Source of the DNA: a virus
Reading direction: 5' to 3' (one strand)
Length of the DNA stretch: 64,000 nt
IMG/VR virus record: IMGVR_UViG_3300031788_000002
Coordinates: 103,482-167,481 of that record
The notes beneath the pieces were generated by a model, which worked only from the letters and a program-made list of their open reading frames with translations, did not search any database and was not told the DNA's origin. The position numbers and the translations under genes are program-made. Shown one piece after another: positions 16,148 through 25,276 of this stretch. Positions within the stretch are counted from its first letter, which is position 1, and each line of letters starts with the position of its first letter.

Positions 16148-17921
16148 GGGTAACGCAGCTTTAGCCTACGATGACGATGATCTGGACGACACGTGGGATG
16201 GGGAAGAACCCTGGACACCCGAAGTCTTACCCGAGGAAGAGCCCCTTGAAGTAACCGCGCTTCAAAAGGTTGCGCCCGTCTTACCCATGATGCGCCCGTC
16301 ACAATTCACGGCGCGGGCGTTCGTCCTACCAAAGGATGATGGAATGGGGTCAGGTCCTTTCTCTTTCAAAGGGAGACGGCATCTTCCTCGCCTTTACGAT
16401 ACGCCCGCACGCCGCGTTCTTCTATGCTGCGCACGACAAGTTGAAAAGTCGACAGCGTTAGGTAACCGCGCGCTGTGTTACTCAGCGCTCGTTCCTTCCA
16501 TCCGCATTCTATACGTGAGCCCCTCGGGGTCGCAGACCAAAAACTTCTCACGGGATCGTATTAAGGAGCCTATCGAGACCAGCGAGCTTTTGCGCCAATT
16601 CACGACGCGCATGCTGTCGCAAAACGTCTTCGATAAGCAGTTCATCAACCGGTCGATGATCACGATGCGCTACGCGTATCTGAATGCAGACCGCGCCCGC
16701 GGTATCCCCGCCTGGCAGCTTTACTTGGATGAGATCCAGGATATTTTGCGCAGTTGCATCCCTGTTCTTGAGCAGTGCACGTCCCACGCACCCGATCGAT
16801 GGAAGAGCTTTGTGTACGCCGGTACACCGAAGAGCCTCGACAACGTAATCGAGGAATACCGGGCCAATAAAAGCACGCAGGGGGAGTGGGTTGTTCCTTG
16901 CGAAGGGTGTAACACGTGGAACGTCCTCGGCGAGAAGAACATTGGTAAGAAGGGGCCCATTTGTAGCAAGTGCGGTAAGGCGATTGACCCGCAAGGAGAG
17001 CGCGCCCAGTGGGCCTGGATGGTTACGCCGGATGAAGAGCGTATCCATGTTCCCTTTGAGAGCTACCGCATTTCGCAGTTGATGGTGCCTTGGAAGATTC
17101 GAAACTGGCACGAAGTTCTGCACGACTACGTTAACCATCCCCGCGCGCAGTTCATGAACGAATGCCTCGGCATTTCGTTTGAGTCGGGGACCCGGCCGCT
17201 AAATCAAGCGCAGCTTCGCGTGCAGTGCGGTACGCACTCCATGAGCGAGCTTGAATCCTTGCGGCATCGCTCCTTGGCGGAGCCTTTTTTCTTTGGCGTG
17301 GATTGGGGGTCTGGGGATAGCGCTTACACAGTTCTGACCATCGCGACGTACGTGAACGATCGCTTTCGGGTGATCTTCATGCACCGCTTCGTCGGCGAGG
17401 ATGCGGACCCCGACGTTCAGGTTAAGAAGATTATCGAGATGGGGCATCACTTCAACGTGGCCACCATCGGTGCCGACCGTGGGTATGGCTTTGGTATGAA
17501 CAGCCGCCTTGTACGCGCTTTTGGTAACAAACGCGTTCATCAATTTCAGCACTTGGGCAAGCTTACGAAGAAGGTGATCTTCGATCCCAAGTTGATGTAC
17601 TGGAAGATGCACCGCACCGCGGTGATGAGCGATATCTTCGAGGCTATTAAAAAAGGCAAGGCGGAGTTTCCCCGATGGGATGAGTTCAAGAAGCCTTATG
17701 CCGAAGACTTCACGAGCATCTACAGTGAGTACAACGAACGCCTACGAATGATCCAATACGACCATAAGCGTGGGAGCCCTGACGATTCATTTCATTCGTT
17801 TATGTACGCGTGGCTTTCCTCTATGATCATGATCCCACGCCCGGACATCATTGCGCCGTCGCAGGAAAGCGAAGACGGTAAAGTGCTATCGCCTTACACG
17901 GGCCCCGTTTATCAGGGCTAA
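16146..17921 (+). CDS. terL: Terminase large subunit
   Basis: The 591-residue protein is the ATPase-nuclease motor that packages phage DNA through the portal. The ATPase half has a variant Walker A, CARQVEKST (95-103), with Glu100 where most P-loops have Gly, and Walker B LYLDE (D195, E196). Cys252/Cys255 and Cys273/Cys276 form a CxxC-CxxC zinc site between the ATPase and nuclease domains. The RNase H-like nuclease has GVDWGSGD (D386), GADRG (D444) and DDSFHSF (D546/D547). The N-terminus is acidic. GAGG lies a few bases before the ATG. The end overlaps a minus-strand regulator gene by 4 bases. The call is firm. Confidence 0.95.
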   Translation: MGNAALAYDDDDLDDTWDGEEPWTPEVLPEEEPLEVTALQKVAPVLPMMRPSQFTARAFVLPKDDGMGSGPFSFKGRRHLPRLYDTPARRVLLCCARQVEKSTALGNRALCYSALVPSIRILYVSPSGSQTKNFSRDRIKEPIETSELLRQFTTRMLSQNVFDKQFINRSMITMRYAYLNADRARGIPAWQLYLDEIQDILRSCIPVLEQCTSHAPDRWKSFVYAGTPKSLDNVIEEYRANKSTQGEWVVPCEGCNTWNVLGEKNIGKKGPICSKCGKAIDPQGERAQWAWMVTPDEERIHVPFESYRISQLMVPWKIRNWHEVLHDYVNHPRAQFMNECLGISFESGTRPLNQAQLRVQCGTHSMSELESLRHRSLAEPFFFGVDWGSGDSAYTVLTIATYVNDRFRVIFMHRFVGEDADPDVQVKKIIEMGHHFNVATIGADRGYGFGMNSRLVRAFGNKRVHQFQHLGKLTKKVIFDPKLMYWKMHRTAVMSDIFEAIKKGKAEFPRWDEFKKPYAEDFTSIYSEYNERLRMIQYDHKRGSPDDSFHSFMYAWLSSMIMIPRPDIIAPSQESEDGKVLSPYTGPVYQG

Positions 17922-18622
17922 TGCACATAGTGATTGAGTCGGCGTAAGACGTTGGTGTCGGTTTCAGGAAAGATTGTGGTAGCTGCGGTGCGCCCGCGCC
18001 GGCGGAGCACGTAGATGTAGGCTGCTTCGCGCAAAGAGCGTCGAGCGGCGGCAAGCTCCGCTTGTGCTTCTTTTAGCTCGAGATCCATGAACGGGACGCT
18101 GAAGCGCTGGTAGAGGCGCTCGGCCAATTCCAGGAGCTCTCGCCAGGGTTCGGGGTTGCCTGTGTACAGCTCCAGCAAATCGAAGAGCTCTTCATGAATG
18201 CCGAACAAGAGGGTGCACCAATCCGCCACTTCCAGGACTTCTGTGGGTACGTCGGCGAGCGCATCATGAACGCGGCCCGCGAGGTCGAGGATGCTTTCTC
18301 GGTCGTACGGAAGCGTGGGCGCGTTCAATCCGTGAAGGCGTTCGAGTCGGATAAGCCGGCGCTCCAAGCGGTCTTCGCGAGCATGCTCTAATAAGCGCCG
18401 CGTCTCACTGGGCGCATTGACCACCCCGGTTTGGCGCAGAGCCGCCAGCATCTGCACTTCATCTCTCTCCAGGTAGACCGTAACTTCGATCGGGTTGTTG
18501 CAGCGACGCAGCTCTCCTGTACGCACGAATCGCCGCGCTTGCCGGTAACTTATATGAAGAATCTCTGCGGCTTGCGCGAGCGTTACCCAGTTTGGATTTC
18601 TTCCCATGCGTTCTTGGGACAT
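17918..18622 (-). CDS. Helix-turn-helix DNA-binding protein, 234 aa
   Basis: Residues ~12-40 (WVTLAQAAEILHISYRQARR then FVRTGEL) match the winged helix-turn-helix pattern of MerR/excisionase-type DNA-binding domains. Residues 60-230 are helical and charged, probably a dimerisation or effector region. I use ATG 18622, which has AGAGGG upstream; an internal ATG at 18607 is an alternative. It is wedged on the minus strand between terminase and the next head gene, overlapping each by a few bases, so it cannot have a private promoter outside coding sequence. A regulator of head or packaging genes is plausible but unproven. Confidence 0.7.
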   Translation of the reverse strand: MSQERMGRNPNWVTLAQAAEILHISYRQARRFVRTGELRRCNNPIEVTVYLERDEVQMLAALRQTGVVNAPSETRRLLEHAREDRLERRLIRLERLHGLNAPTLPYDRESILDLAGRVHDALADVPTEVLEVADWCTLLFGIHEELFDLLELYTGNPEPWRELLELAERLYQRFSVPFMDLELKEAQAELAAARRSLREAAYIYVLRRRGRTAATTIFPETDTNVLRRLNHYVH

Positions 18623-19613
18623 GTACCCTCTAGTAGCACCTATGAGCCAGTACGATCTACCGCCGCAAACCCTGTTGCAACAATCCTCGGCGCGGCCTGT
18701 CAGCGGGGAAGAACTGGAGACATACGGAAAGCATGCGGCCGATGCTTACGGGCGGGGAGATTACGAAACCCTCAGCGAGGCCATTGTGGACACGGTGAAG
18801 ACCGCGGGTCTTTCTCCTGCGCAGGTTCAACGCGTGGTGGAGTTTACGAACACCGCGGCTTTTTTGACGGAGTTCAATAAGGAGGGCGCCGCAAGTAAGT
18901 ACGTTGTATTCAACGGAGGGCCGGCGCGCTTCAACGAGGTTATTCAAGACTTGAACGATGGGGGTGGGGGCACGGTGTTCGATCGGGGAATACTCGATTA
19001 CTCACACACCCCCGACGTGAAGACGGCGTCGCGGAAGCAACAGGCGTTGGAGAAGACGGCGGCGGCAGAAGCCGACGATGTCTTGGCGCGCGCTTTCCGT
19101 GTTGAATGCGCTGCGTCCCCTTTGCCTTACGCAAACCCCCTCGCGGATGTTCATGATCTTTGCGAGAAGCTGGCCGCGGCACGGGACGGGCACACCGCGC
19201 AAATAAATGAGCTCGAGCTTGATCTGAGCGCAGTGTCCGAAGAGATGTACCAGCACGTAAAACAGGCAGCCCTCGAGGGTGTTTCCCTTGGCTCGGTAGT
19301 GCAGGCGTGGGACTTGGCATTGCAACCTGACCCAGTCCTGGTCAAGGCGGCCTTTGCGCTGATGGGACCTCGACTTCAAGCCGACGTGTTCGGTTCGTGG
19401 AATGCACTGGGTGCCTCCTTTGAGAAAACCGCAGCGGTGGGGGCAATGGTTAACGCGGAACACCCTATTGTGGTGGCCTTCGATGCCTACTGCGACCTCG
19501 TTACCAAGCTCGCGCACCTGCGCGCGGCGCAGGGCGACATGCTGGCGGGCATCGATCAGCTTCAGGCGTTCGAACGTTCCGTAGCGCGTAACTACAGTGA
19601 GGTGGTGGCGTGA
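18606..19613 (+). CDS. Head-module protein with KTA motifs, 335 aa
   Basis: The protein carries four KTA sites: VKTAGLSP (~61), VKTASRKQ (~139), EKTAAAEA (~148) and FEKTAAVG (~274). They separate a globular N-terminal part from helical C-terminal parts. Start uncertain: ATG 18606, 18621 and 18642 are in frame and none has a strong Shine-Dalgarno; the version beginning MSQYDLPPQ (18642) looks natural. Function unknown. It sits between terminase and the candidate protease and overlaps the next gene, as expected of a head structural or core protein. Confidence 0.65.
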   Translation: MRSWDMYPLVAPMSQYDLPPQTLLQQSSARPVSGEELETYGKHAADAYGRGDYETLSEAIVDTVKTAGLSPAQVQRVVEFTNTAAFLTEFNKEGAASKYVVFNGGPARFNEVIQDLNDGGGGTVFDRGILDYSHTPDVKTASRKQQALEKTAAAEADDVLARAFRVECAASPLPYANPLADVHDLCEKLAAARDGHTAQINELELDLSAVSEEMYQHVKQAALEGVSLGSVVQAWDLALQPDPVLVKAAFALMGPRLQADVFGSWNALGASFEKTAAVGAMVNAEHPIVVAFDAYCDLVTKLAHLRAAQGDMLAGIDQLQAFERSVARNYSEVVA

Positions 19614-20116
19614 ACCCGTTGGATCTGTACTTGCTGAGCAAACACGCTGATGCGCCACAAGCAGGGGGTTGGGGGCCAACGCTGCGCAATGCTGCCATTC
19701 AAACCGGCGTGGGGTTGGCGGTAGCGGGTGCTCCCCTGGCCGCCAGTCATGTGTACAACGCGGTAACCAAGCGCCATCACTTCAACAAAATGATGGAGCA
19801 CAACGAAGACTTGCAGGCGTACCACGCGCAAGACCCGGCGCGCTTCAATCAGCTCTTCACGTCATTGCACGGCATGAACCCCGAGTTCGCCGCCGACCCT
19901 ATTGTGGCGGGTTCTTACATGCGCCAGATGGCCGCCCACCCCGCAGGCGCGGGCAAAGCCTTGGTTGAAGCACGCGGTGCAGCCAAAGCGTTGCCCACGC
20001 ATCCTTTGTCTGACGTGATGAAGGGGATGGCGCCCACGATGGGTAAGGCCATTGCAGAGGGTACGGCGCCCAAGGCGCGGGCGGCACAAGTTCCTCCTGA
20101 TGTAGCCACGGGCTGA
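19610..20116 (+). CDS. Small head-module protein, 168 aa
   Basis: It starts with GTG overlapping the previous stop. The N-terminus (MNPLDLYLLSKHADAPQ) resembles the amphipathic helices that precede KTA-like sites in neighbouring proteins. Residues 28-48 are hydrophobic and Gly/Ala-rich, and the C-terminus is Ala/Pro-rich. No family recognised. Position directly before the candidate protease suggests a head or core component. Confidence 0.55.
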   Translation: MNPLDLYLLSKHADAPQAGGWGPTLRNAAIQTGVGLAVAGAPLAASHVYNAVTKRHHFNKMMEHNEDLQAYHAQDPARFNQLFTSLHGMNPEFAADPIVAGSYMRQMAAHPAGAGKALVEARGAAKALPTHPLSDVMKGMAPTMGKAIAEGTAPKARAAQVPPDVATG

Positions 20117-20125
20117 GCACGGCGC

Positions 20126-21718
20126 GTGATTAAAGTCAGTACCTTCCTTCATCAGAACGCGTTCGGCTACACCGCCATACCGCTTTTCGGTGCGGCGGAT
20201 CGGGAGTTCGAAAAGAACGCCAGCGCGCACTTGTTGACGCCTGTGGCGCAGTACATTGCGTCTTTGCGCCCGATGAACAGCGCTCAATATGTTTTGGTGA
20301 ACGCCCTAGGCGCGGGGGAGTACTTCGGTTCGAATATAAATGGCGATAACTTTCCCGAAGCAGGATTGATCCATTGTCCCGCGGGATGGACGGGTACGCC
20401 TGGCGTCGATCGCGCCTTAGCCGCGGATTGGCCTTACGGCTTTCCGACGTTCTACAACGCGTACCCCTTCGCGCATCACAAGAATAAGGACGCCAGCCGC
20501 GCGTATGGGGTTGTGGAGCTCGCCGCGTGGAACGACCACATGAAGCGGGTCGAATTGGTGGTGCGCGTCGATTACGACAAGTGCCTTCAGTACGGCGGTG
20601 TTCCTGTTTGGGACAAGCTGAAAGCAGGTCAGTACGCCGACGTCTCCATGGGAAGCCGCGTCCCTTTTGATACCAGTTCCATCACGTTGGATTGGAACGC
20701 GTACAACGACGCTAAGGCAACGTACGACCCGAAGAAGCACCGTTCCCCCGGCCAAGCTGTCCTCGAGGTGCATAAGAAGACGCCCATTAAAGGGCTAAGC
20801 ATCACGCGTGACGATTACGACGAGTACTGCCTCAAGTACATGAACCGTATTCTGCCCGATGGGCGGAAGGTGTTCGTCTGGAATGACTACCCGCGGTTCT
20901 TCGACATCAGCTTCGTCTTTATTGGTGCCGACCGTACCGCGAAGGTCATGGTGTACATCGCCCGGGAGGGGTCCTTTCCCGAAGCGATGCAAACCAAGAC
21001 CGCCTCTGTCGCCGAAGGGTTCTCTGGGTTTCTTGAGAAGACGGCCAGCGTTAAGGGAGCGGGGCTTAAGCGGGCGGAAATCGATAAAGAGGTTACCCCC
21101 ATTCCCGATGCGGCCAAGGCCATCCCTCTTCTGACGAAGAACGAACCGCCCCTTCCCCACGACTTGTTGAACGCCTTGTCTGCGGTACCCACAGCGAGCG
21201 CACTGAGTACAACCAGCGGCCTTGGGATGGTTCTGCGCCCTCAAGAATTTCAGCGCATGGTTCTTGTGCGTGCCGGCCAGGGTTCTCTGGCGGACAGCTT
21301 GGATAGGCAGAACAAGGTATTTCCTTCTGGAGAACCTCCTTCATCGTGTGGTTTATCTCCGGAGTTGTTTCTTCCGGCGCTGGCGCGCTTACTTCTTCCC
21401 TTGTTCGATCAGCGCACCGCACTCGCTCCCGCTGTTGAGCGCCGCGTTGTTATTCTTAGCTCAGGTTCTGCGGATCCCGTGAGCGCACCTACTTCCGATA
21501 CCTCGGAGCTTCTTCGTAAGATTGGTGCGGCCTACAATGGGTATCGTGAACAACTTCTGGAGATAGCCCCCTACAGCCAAAGCTTGATCCAGAAAGTAGC
21601 GACAGCTAGAAACCACGACCTAACAAAGCTTGCTGAGTGTTCCCCAGAAGATGTGTTTACCCCCCTATCATTCTGTTACTTACGCGACGCGTATTTGCAT
21701 ACTTGCCGCGCAGGATGA
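20126..21718 (+). CDS. Candidate prohead (head maturation) protease, 530 aa
   Basis: The first ~280 residues resemble assemblin/T4 gp21-type prohead proteases. They contain NINGDNFPEAG (~72), AYPFAHHKNKDASRAYG with His117/His118, a strand pair around WNDHMKRVELVVRVD, YADVSMGSRVPF with the likely nucleophile Ser174, and FFDISFVFIGADRTA (~258). The His-Ser spacing of ~57 is close to that I recall for T4 gp21. After the catalytic region come two KTAS sites (~293 and ~306), then a Pro/Ser-rich and a helical tail. KTAS also recurs in neighbouring head proteins, which suggests the enzyme processes them and itself. Start is GTG 20126. Protease assignment is by pattern, not by search. Confidence 0.68.
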   Translation: MIKVSTFLHQNAFGYTAIPLFGAADREFEKNASAHLLTPVAQYIASLRPMNSAQYVLVNALGAGEYFGSNINGDNFPEAGLIHCPAGWTGTPGVDRALAADWPYGFPTFYNAYPFAHHKNKDASRAYGVVELAAWNDHMKRVELVVRVDYDKCLQYGGVPVWDKLKAGQYADVSMGSRVPFDTSSITLDWNAYNDAKATYDPKKHRSPGQAVLEVHKKTPIKGLSITRDDYDEYCLKYMNRILPDGRKVFVWNDYPRFFDISFVFIGADRTAKVMVYIAREGSFPEAMQTKTASVAEGFSGFLEKTASVKGAGLKRAEIDKEVTPIPDAAKAIPLLTKNEPPLPHDLLNALSAVPTASALSTTSGLGMVLRPQEFQRMVLVRAGQGSLADSLDRQNKVFPSGEPPSSCGLSPELFLPALARLLLPLFDQRTALAPAVERRVVILSSGSADPVSAPTSDTSELLRKIGAAYNGYREQLLEIAPYSQSLIQKVATARNHDLTKLAECSPEDVFTPLSFCYLRDAYLHTCRAG

Positions 21719-21813
21719 TACAACTTTCCTATTAGGCACACGCCAGCGTGGAGAGGGGTAGCGCCCTTCGAGGAACACGTGAACACGTCCCACTACTTCG
21801 GAGAAACGCATCC

Positions 21814-22578
21814 ATGATGAACGCCACGCTCGCGGCCATGTACAATACGGCAGGGTACGGAGCGCAAACCCGTGAACAGGAGAAGGTTGCACACCTTGAG
21901 CTGTTCGCCAAAACGGCCGCGGCCAATGGGATTGACCTGACGGCGCTTTCTCAAGGTGATCGGGTCGCGCTCTACAACGAGTTCACCCAGAAGCTGGCTG
22001 AAGAGGGGGGCGAGTTCCCCCCGAAGGGTGAAGAGCACGAGGAAGAGTCCGAAGAGGAAGAGTCCGAAGAGGAAAAGAAGAAGCGCGAAGAGAAGGACAA
22101 GGAAGAGGGCTCCGAGGAAGAGAAGAAGGAAGCCCAGGCGCAGTTCGCAGCCATGCGTCAGTGGCAAGAGAAGAACGCCGAGGTCGATTTCCTTGGCCGC
22201 CGTATGGCGCACGCATTCGAAGACGAGCGCCGGCAGATTCAAGCTGCGAAGACGGCGTCGGCCAAGCCGGGAGCGGCGCAACCGGCAGTGCCGGCCGTTG
22301 CTCCCATGCCGAAGACGGCGTCGGTTAAGCAGCCCGCGACGCCGTTTGATACCCAGGCCGCGCGTCTTGCGGTGAAGCTGGCTTCCGACGCCAAGCTCAA
22401 TACGAACTCGGTCATCGACAAGCTGAACGCGTTGCTGACCCTCGGGGTACCCCCGTTGGACAAGACGGCATCGGTCGCTTCAGCGAGTGATTACACCCAC
22501 ACCCTTAACGTGCGGGCCCTCGAGCTGTTGGAAGCGTCGGGGTACCCGGTCAACTGGAACGCGGTCTTCGGGCAGTAA
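21814..22578 (+). CDS. Acidic scaffold-like head protein with KTAS sites, 254 aa
   Basis: After ~60 helical residues comes a long Glu/Lys block (about residues 68-110), then a helical stretch, and three KTAS sites (AAKTASAK, PKTASVKQ, DKTASVAS) plus FAKTAAAN near residue 33. The C-terminus (VNWNAVFGQ) is conserved-looking. Glu/Lys-rich, protease-cleaved proteins between protease and capsid genes are typical of head scaffold or core proteins. I start at ATG 21814 with GGAG upstream. The 95-base gap before it holds no other gene. Confidence 0.65.
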   Translation: MMNATLAAMYNTAGYGAQTREQEKVAHLELFAKTAAANGIDLTALSQGDRVALYNEFTQKLAEEGGEFPPKGEEHEEESEEEESEEEKKKREEKDKEEGSEEEKKEAQAQFAAMRQWQEKNAEVDFLGRRMAHAFEDERRQIQAAKTASAKPGAAQPAVPAVAPMPKTASVKQPATPFDTQAARLAVKLASDAKLNTNSVIDKLNALLTLGVPPLDKTASVASASDYTHTLNVRALELLEASGYPVNWNAVFGQ

Positions 22579-22585
22579 ACACGCC

Positions 22586-24832
22586 ATGACACGGAGCAGA
22601 AACAAGTACGCGGACGCTTTGGGATCGGGAACACCGGATCCCAGTACCGCCCCGGCACGTTCTGCGTCTGTGCCTCAAATCGCTATCGCGAACACCCCGG
22701 CCCCTGGTCAACGGGGGCCTGTGGGTCTTGGCGGTCGCACATCGTATTCGCGTGTCAATACGGGAACCCCACCCATCCCCGACATGGGAACCAGTGCTCA
22801 GAAGAGCCAAGCTCCTCGGGGGATGGAGTTCCTACCCAAGACGGCAGCCCAGGAGAATTATCACATGACGACTACGGTCGCGGGACGACCCGCGCTGCAA
22901 GAGATTATCAAACAGGCCATGGAAGGGGCGGCTGCTCGGGTTGACATCAGCCTGGAGTCGGCGCGCCAAATCGCTAATGCTGGGGGAACACCCCCCGCGG
23001 TTGAGAAAACCGCTTCGGCACTTCCTTCCGTACGTTCCTTGCCAACGGATTTGACCACGAAGTTGGCCAGCGCCCTTGATTACGTCGCGGTTCAGATGGA
23101 TCCCAAGCTGGCAGCCATCGACATCGACGCCAAAACCACCGACGGCGTCGGCCCGGGGGAAGGACCCAATGCGCTTGATGTGACGCACGCGATTAGCAGC
23201 GACGCTCCCCTTCAGCCCAATGCGTCGGGAAAGGCGATTGAACAACCGCCCAAAAACCCGGCACAGCAAAAGGATCCAACCCGTCCGGCCGACCCGGGTA
23301 CGGGGCTCGAGACCAACGACAGTACCGAGCACAGGGAGCAGCCGATCGAGCCCATCCCAAATCAAAAGACCACGCTCTCCAATGAGCAGGCCAAAGAGTC
23401 GTCGGCGTACGCCAACAACCTGCTTGCTCTTGGGCTGGCGCGTGTTGAGTACGACACCAAAGGCCAGCCGCAAATTGTTAAAGCAGCTGGAATCGGGGGC
23501 GCTATTACGGGTGCTCTTGGCGGCGGTGCTCTTGGCGCAGGGTTGGGTGCCTTGGCCGGGCATGCGCTGGGTATCGGCGCGGGGACCGGCGCGAAGTGGG
23601 GCGCTACCCTCGGTGCCGCCGGCGGTGCCCTTCATGGATCAGACGTGCTTCAAGGCGTGGGCGCTCCCCCTGCCGCCGAAGCGCAACCCAAGGTTGCCGC
23701 GGAGGAAACCACGCTTGAGCGCAAGGGGCGCAAAGGCGGTGCATTGGCCGGCACGATTGCAGGCAGTGTCGGTGGGGAACGCGCGGGGAGAGCTCTGGCC
23801 GAAGTGCTGGGCGCGGGTGCTCTTCGAAGTGGTCTTGCCCGTGCAGGCGGTTCTGTTCTCGGAGCGGGTATCGGTCATCACATCGGTGGGCGCCTTGGGC
23901 GCGCGGCCGGCGGCGCGGCGGAACATCGTCTCGACATGATCGACCCCAAGGGGAAGAAGGAAGCGTCGGCCGCGCTCAAGAACCTGGCGCTTCGCATGGC
24001 GAAGACCGCCTTGGATCCGGAAATGATGACTCCCGAACAGATCGATGCAGCGCAAGCCTACGGAGCGGCGCGCGCGCCACAAGTTCATGGCGCGTTGGTG
24101 GGCGGTGCTCTTGGGGCTCTCGGTGGGGGTGCCGCGGGATATTACTTTACACCTCTCAACTTTGCCGGGAAGATGATGGGTGGCACCTTGGGCGCGATTC
24201 ACGGTGGTTTGGCAGGAGCGGATATCGGCTCAGCCGTTGACGCGGCGCGGATGACTCCTGAACAGCACGCGCAGATGACCTTGAACGCGGAAGATGCCGC
24301 GCAGGCTAACAAGCAAGCGTCAGTGTACGCCCGCAATCTTCTGGCCCTCGGGCTGAAGAAGCAGGCGGAAGATGCCATCAACCCGGCGCAGATCAGCGCG
24401 GGTAAGATCGACGACATCGGCGTCAATTCTCCTGACGGTGCCACCCCGGCGGGCGTTGGTGTTCCTTCGGAACCGAGCGACGTCAATTCACAGAAGCGGC
24501 TCATCGAGTCGAACCTGGCCGCCATCGGGTACACCCGGCGGGAAGCCAAGAGCGATCCGAAGAAAGACCTAGGCGCGGTGCTCAATGAGCCGGCCCTGTC
24601 CGCGGAACATGATCGTACGCTGAACGAAGCGTTCGATCACACGGAGGAAGCGGGCGCCAAGATTGGTAGCGCTCAGACGTTGAAGATTGCTGCCGCGCGC
24701 GCGGTTTTGAACAAGCTCGCGCAGCAACAGGTGGTCGGCAAGAAGACCAAGAAGAGCATGATGGGAGGCGCTGGTGGCGCACCCAATACCCCTCAAGCCG
24801 CCAGCGGATTTACCGCCGGCGCGCAGATGTAA
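22586..24832 (+). CDS. Glycine-zipper head-module protein with KTA sites, 748 aa
   Basis: Three long Gly/Ala-rich segments (about residues 305-350, 385-450 and 500-555) have GxxxG spacing that favours membrane insertion or tight helix packing. They are separated by amphipathic helices that repeat the phrase YANNLLALGLA (~275) and YARNLLALGLKK (~580). KTA sites include LPKTAAQE, EKTASALP and MAKTALDP. The N-terminus is Pro/Gly-rich and disordered. Such a protein could be an internal head or ejected protein that forms a channel in the host envelope; this is inference. Start ATG 22586 lies 7 bases after the previous stop. Confidence 0.65.
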   Translation: MTRSRNKYADALGSGTPDPSTAPARSASVPQIAIANTPAPGQRGPVGLGGRTSYSRVNTGTPPIPDMGTSAQKSQAPRGMEFLPKTAAQENYHMTTTVAGRPALQEIIKQAMEGAAARVDISLESARQIANAGGTPPAVEKTASALPSVRSLPTDLTTKLASALDYVAVQMDPKLAAIDIDAKTTDGVGPGEGPNALDVTHAISSDAPLQPNASGKAIEQPPKNPAQQKDPTRPADPGTGLETNDSTEHREQPIEPIPNQKTTLSNEQAKESSAYANNLLALGLARVEYDTKGQPQIVKAAGIGGAITGALGGGALGAGLGALAGHALGIGAGTGAKWGATLGAAGGALHGSDVLQGVGAPPAAEAQPKVAAEETTLERKGRKGGALAGTIAGSVGGERAGRALAEVLGAGALRSGLARAGGSVLGAGIGHHIGGRLGRAAGGAAEHRLDMIDPKGKKEASAALKNLALRMAKTALDPEMMTPEQIDAAQAYGAARAPQVHGALVGGALGALGGGAAGYYFTPLNFAGKMMGGTLGAIHGGLAGADIGSAVDAARMTPEQHAQMTLNAEDAAQANKQASVYARNLLALGLKKQAEDAINPAQISAGKIDDIGVNSPDGATPAGVGVPSEPSDVNSQKRLIESNLAAIGYTRREAKSDPKKDLGAVLNEPALSAEHDRTLNEAFDHTEEAGAKIGSAQTLKIAAARAVLNKLAQQQVVGKKTKKSMMGGAGGAPNTPQAASGFTAGAQM

Positions 24833-24843
24833 AAGGAGCGGCC

Positions 24844-25236
24844 ATGGCAACCCAAAAGATGGATCAAGTCAAAGTCGCTCGCGTCATTAAGGATGCGGCG
24901 GTCGCCTTGCGTACCGTGTCGCAAGAACGGGACGCATTGCAAACCGAGAACGCCAAGTTGGCTCAGGCCAACCGGGTGTTGACGACGCGCATGCAGGCCG
25001 AGAAGGTAGCGATGGACATGCACGACAAGGGTGTGCACACCGCTATGCCTTTCGCGGACCTGGTCGACACGCTCGAGAAGCGTGCGCATCAAGACCCGAA
25101 GGGCTTTGAGGTTCTCAAAGAAGCCGTCAACCTTACGGGTCCGGACATGATGAAGACCGCGTCGGTGGGCACTACAGCCGCTGCCCATCTCGGTGCTTCG
25201 GATTTCGAACAGTACATCCTCGGAGACATCGGCTGA
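24844..25236 (+). CDS. Coiled-coil head-module protein with C-terminal KTAS, 130 aa
   Basis: Residues 5-60 form a heptad-like helix (VARVIKDAAVALRTVSQERD, then LQTENAKLAQANRVL). A KTAS site (MMKTASVGTT) lies near residue 104, followed by a short acidic C-terminus DFEQYILGDIG. AAAAGGAG precedes the ATG. A capsid-assembly or scaffold-type role is plausible by position before the capsid genes. Confidence 0.65.
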   Translation: MATQKMDQVKVARVIKDAAVALRTVSQERDALQTENAKLAQANRVLTTRMQAEKVAMDMHDKGVHTAMPFADLVDTLEKRAHQDPKGFEVLKEAVNLTGPDMMKTASVGTTAAAHLGASDFEQYILGDIG

Positions 25237-25276
25237 CCGCGGCGCTTCTTCAACAGACTGCACTAGGAGAATTTCA

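Noticed and set aside
21719-21813. A small gene in the gap before the scaffold-like protein
   Set aside because: An upstream ATG at 21748 extends the frame, but its 22 extra residues are Arg-rich with no ribosome site. The gap is better seen as the leader.
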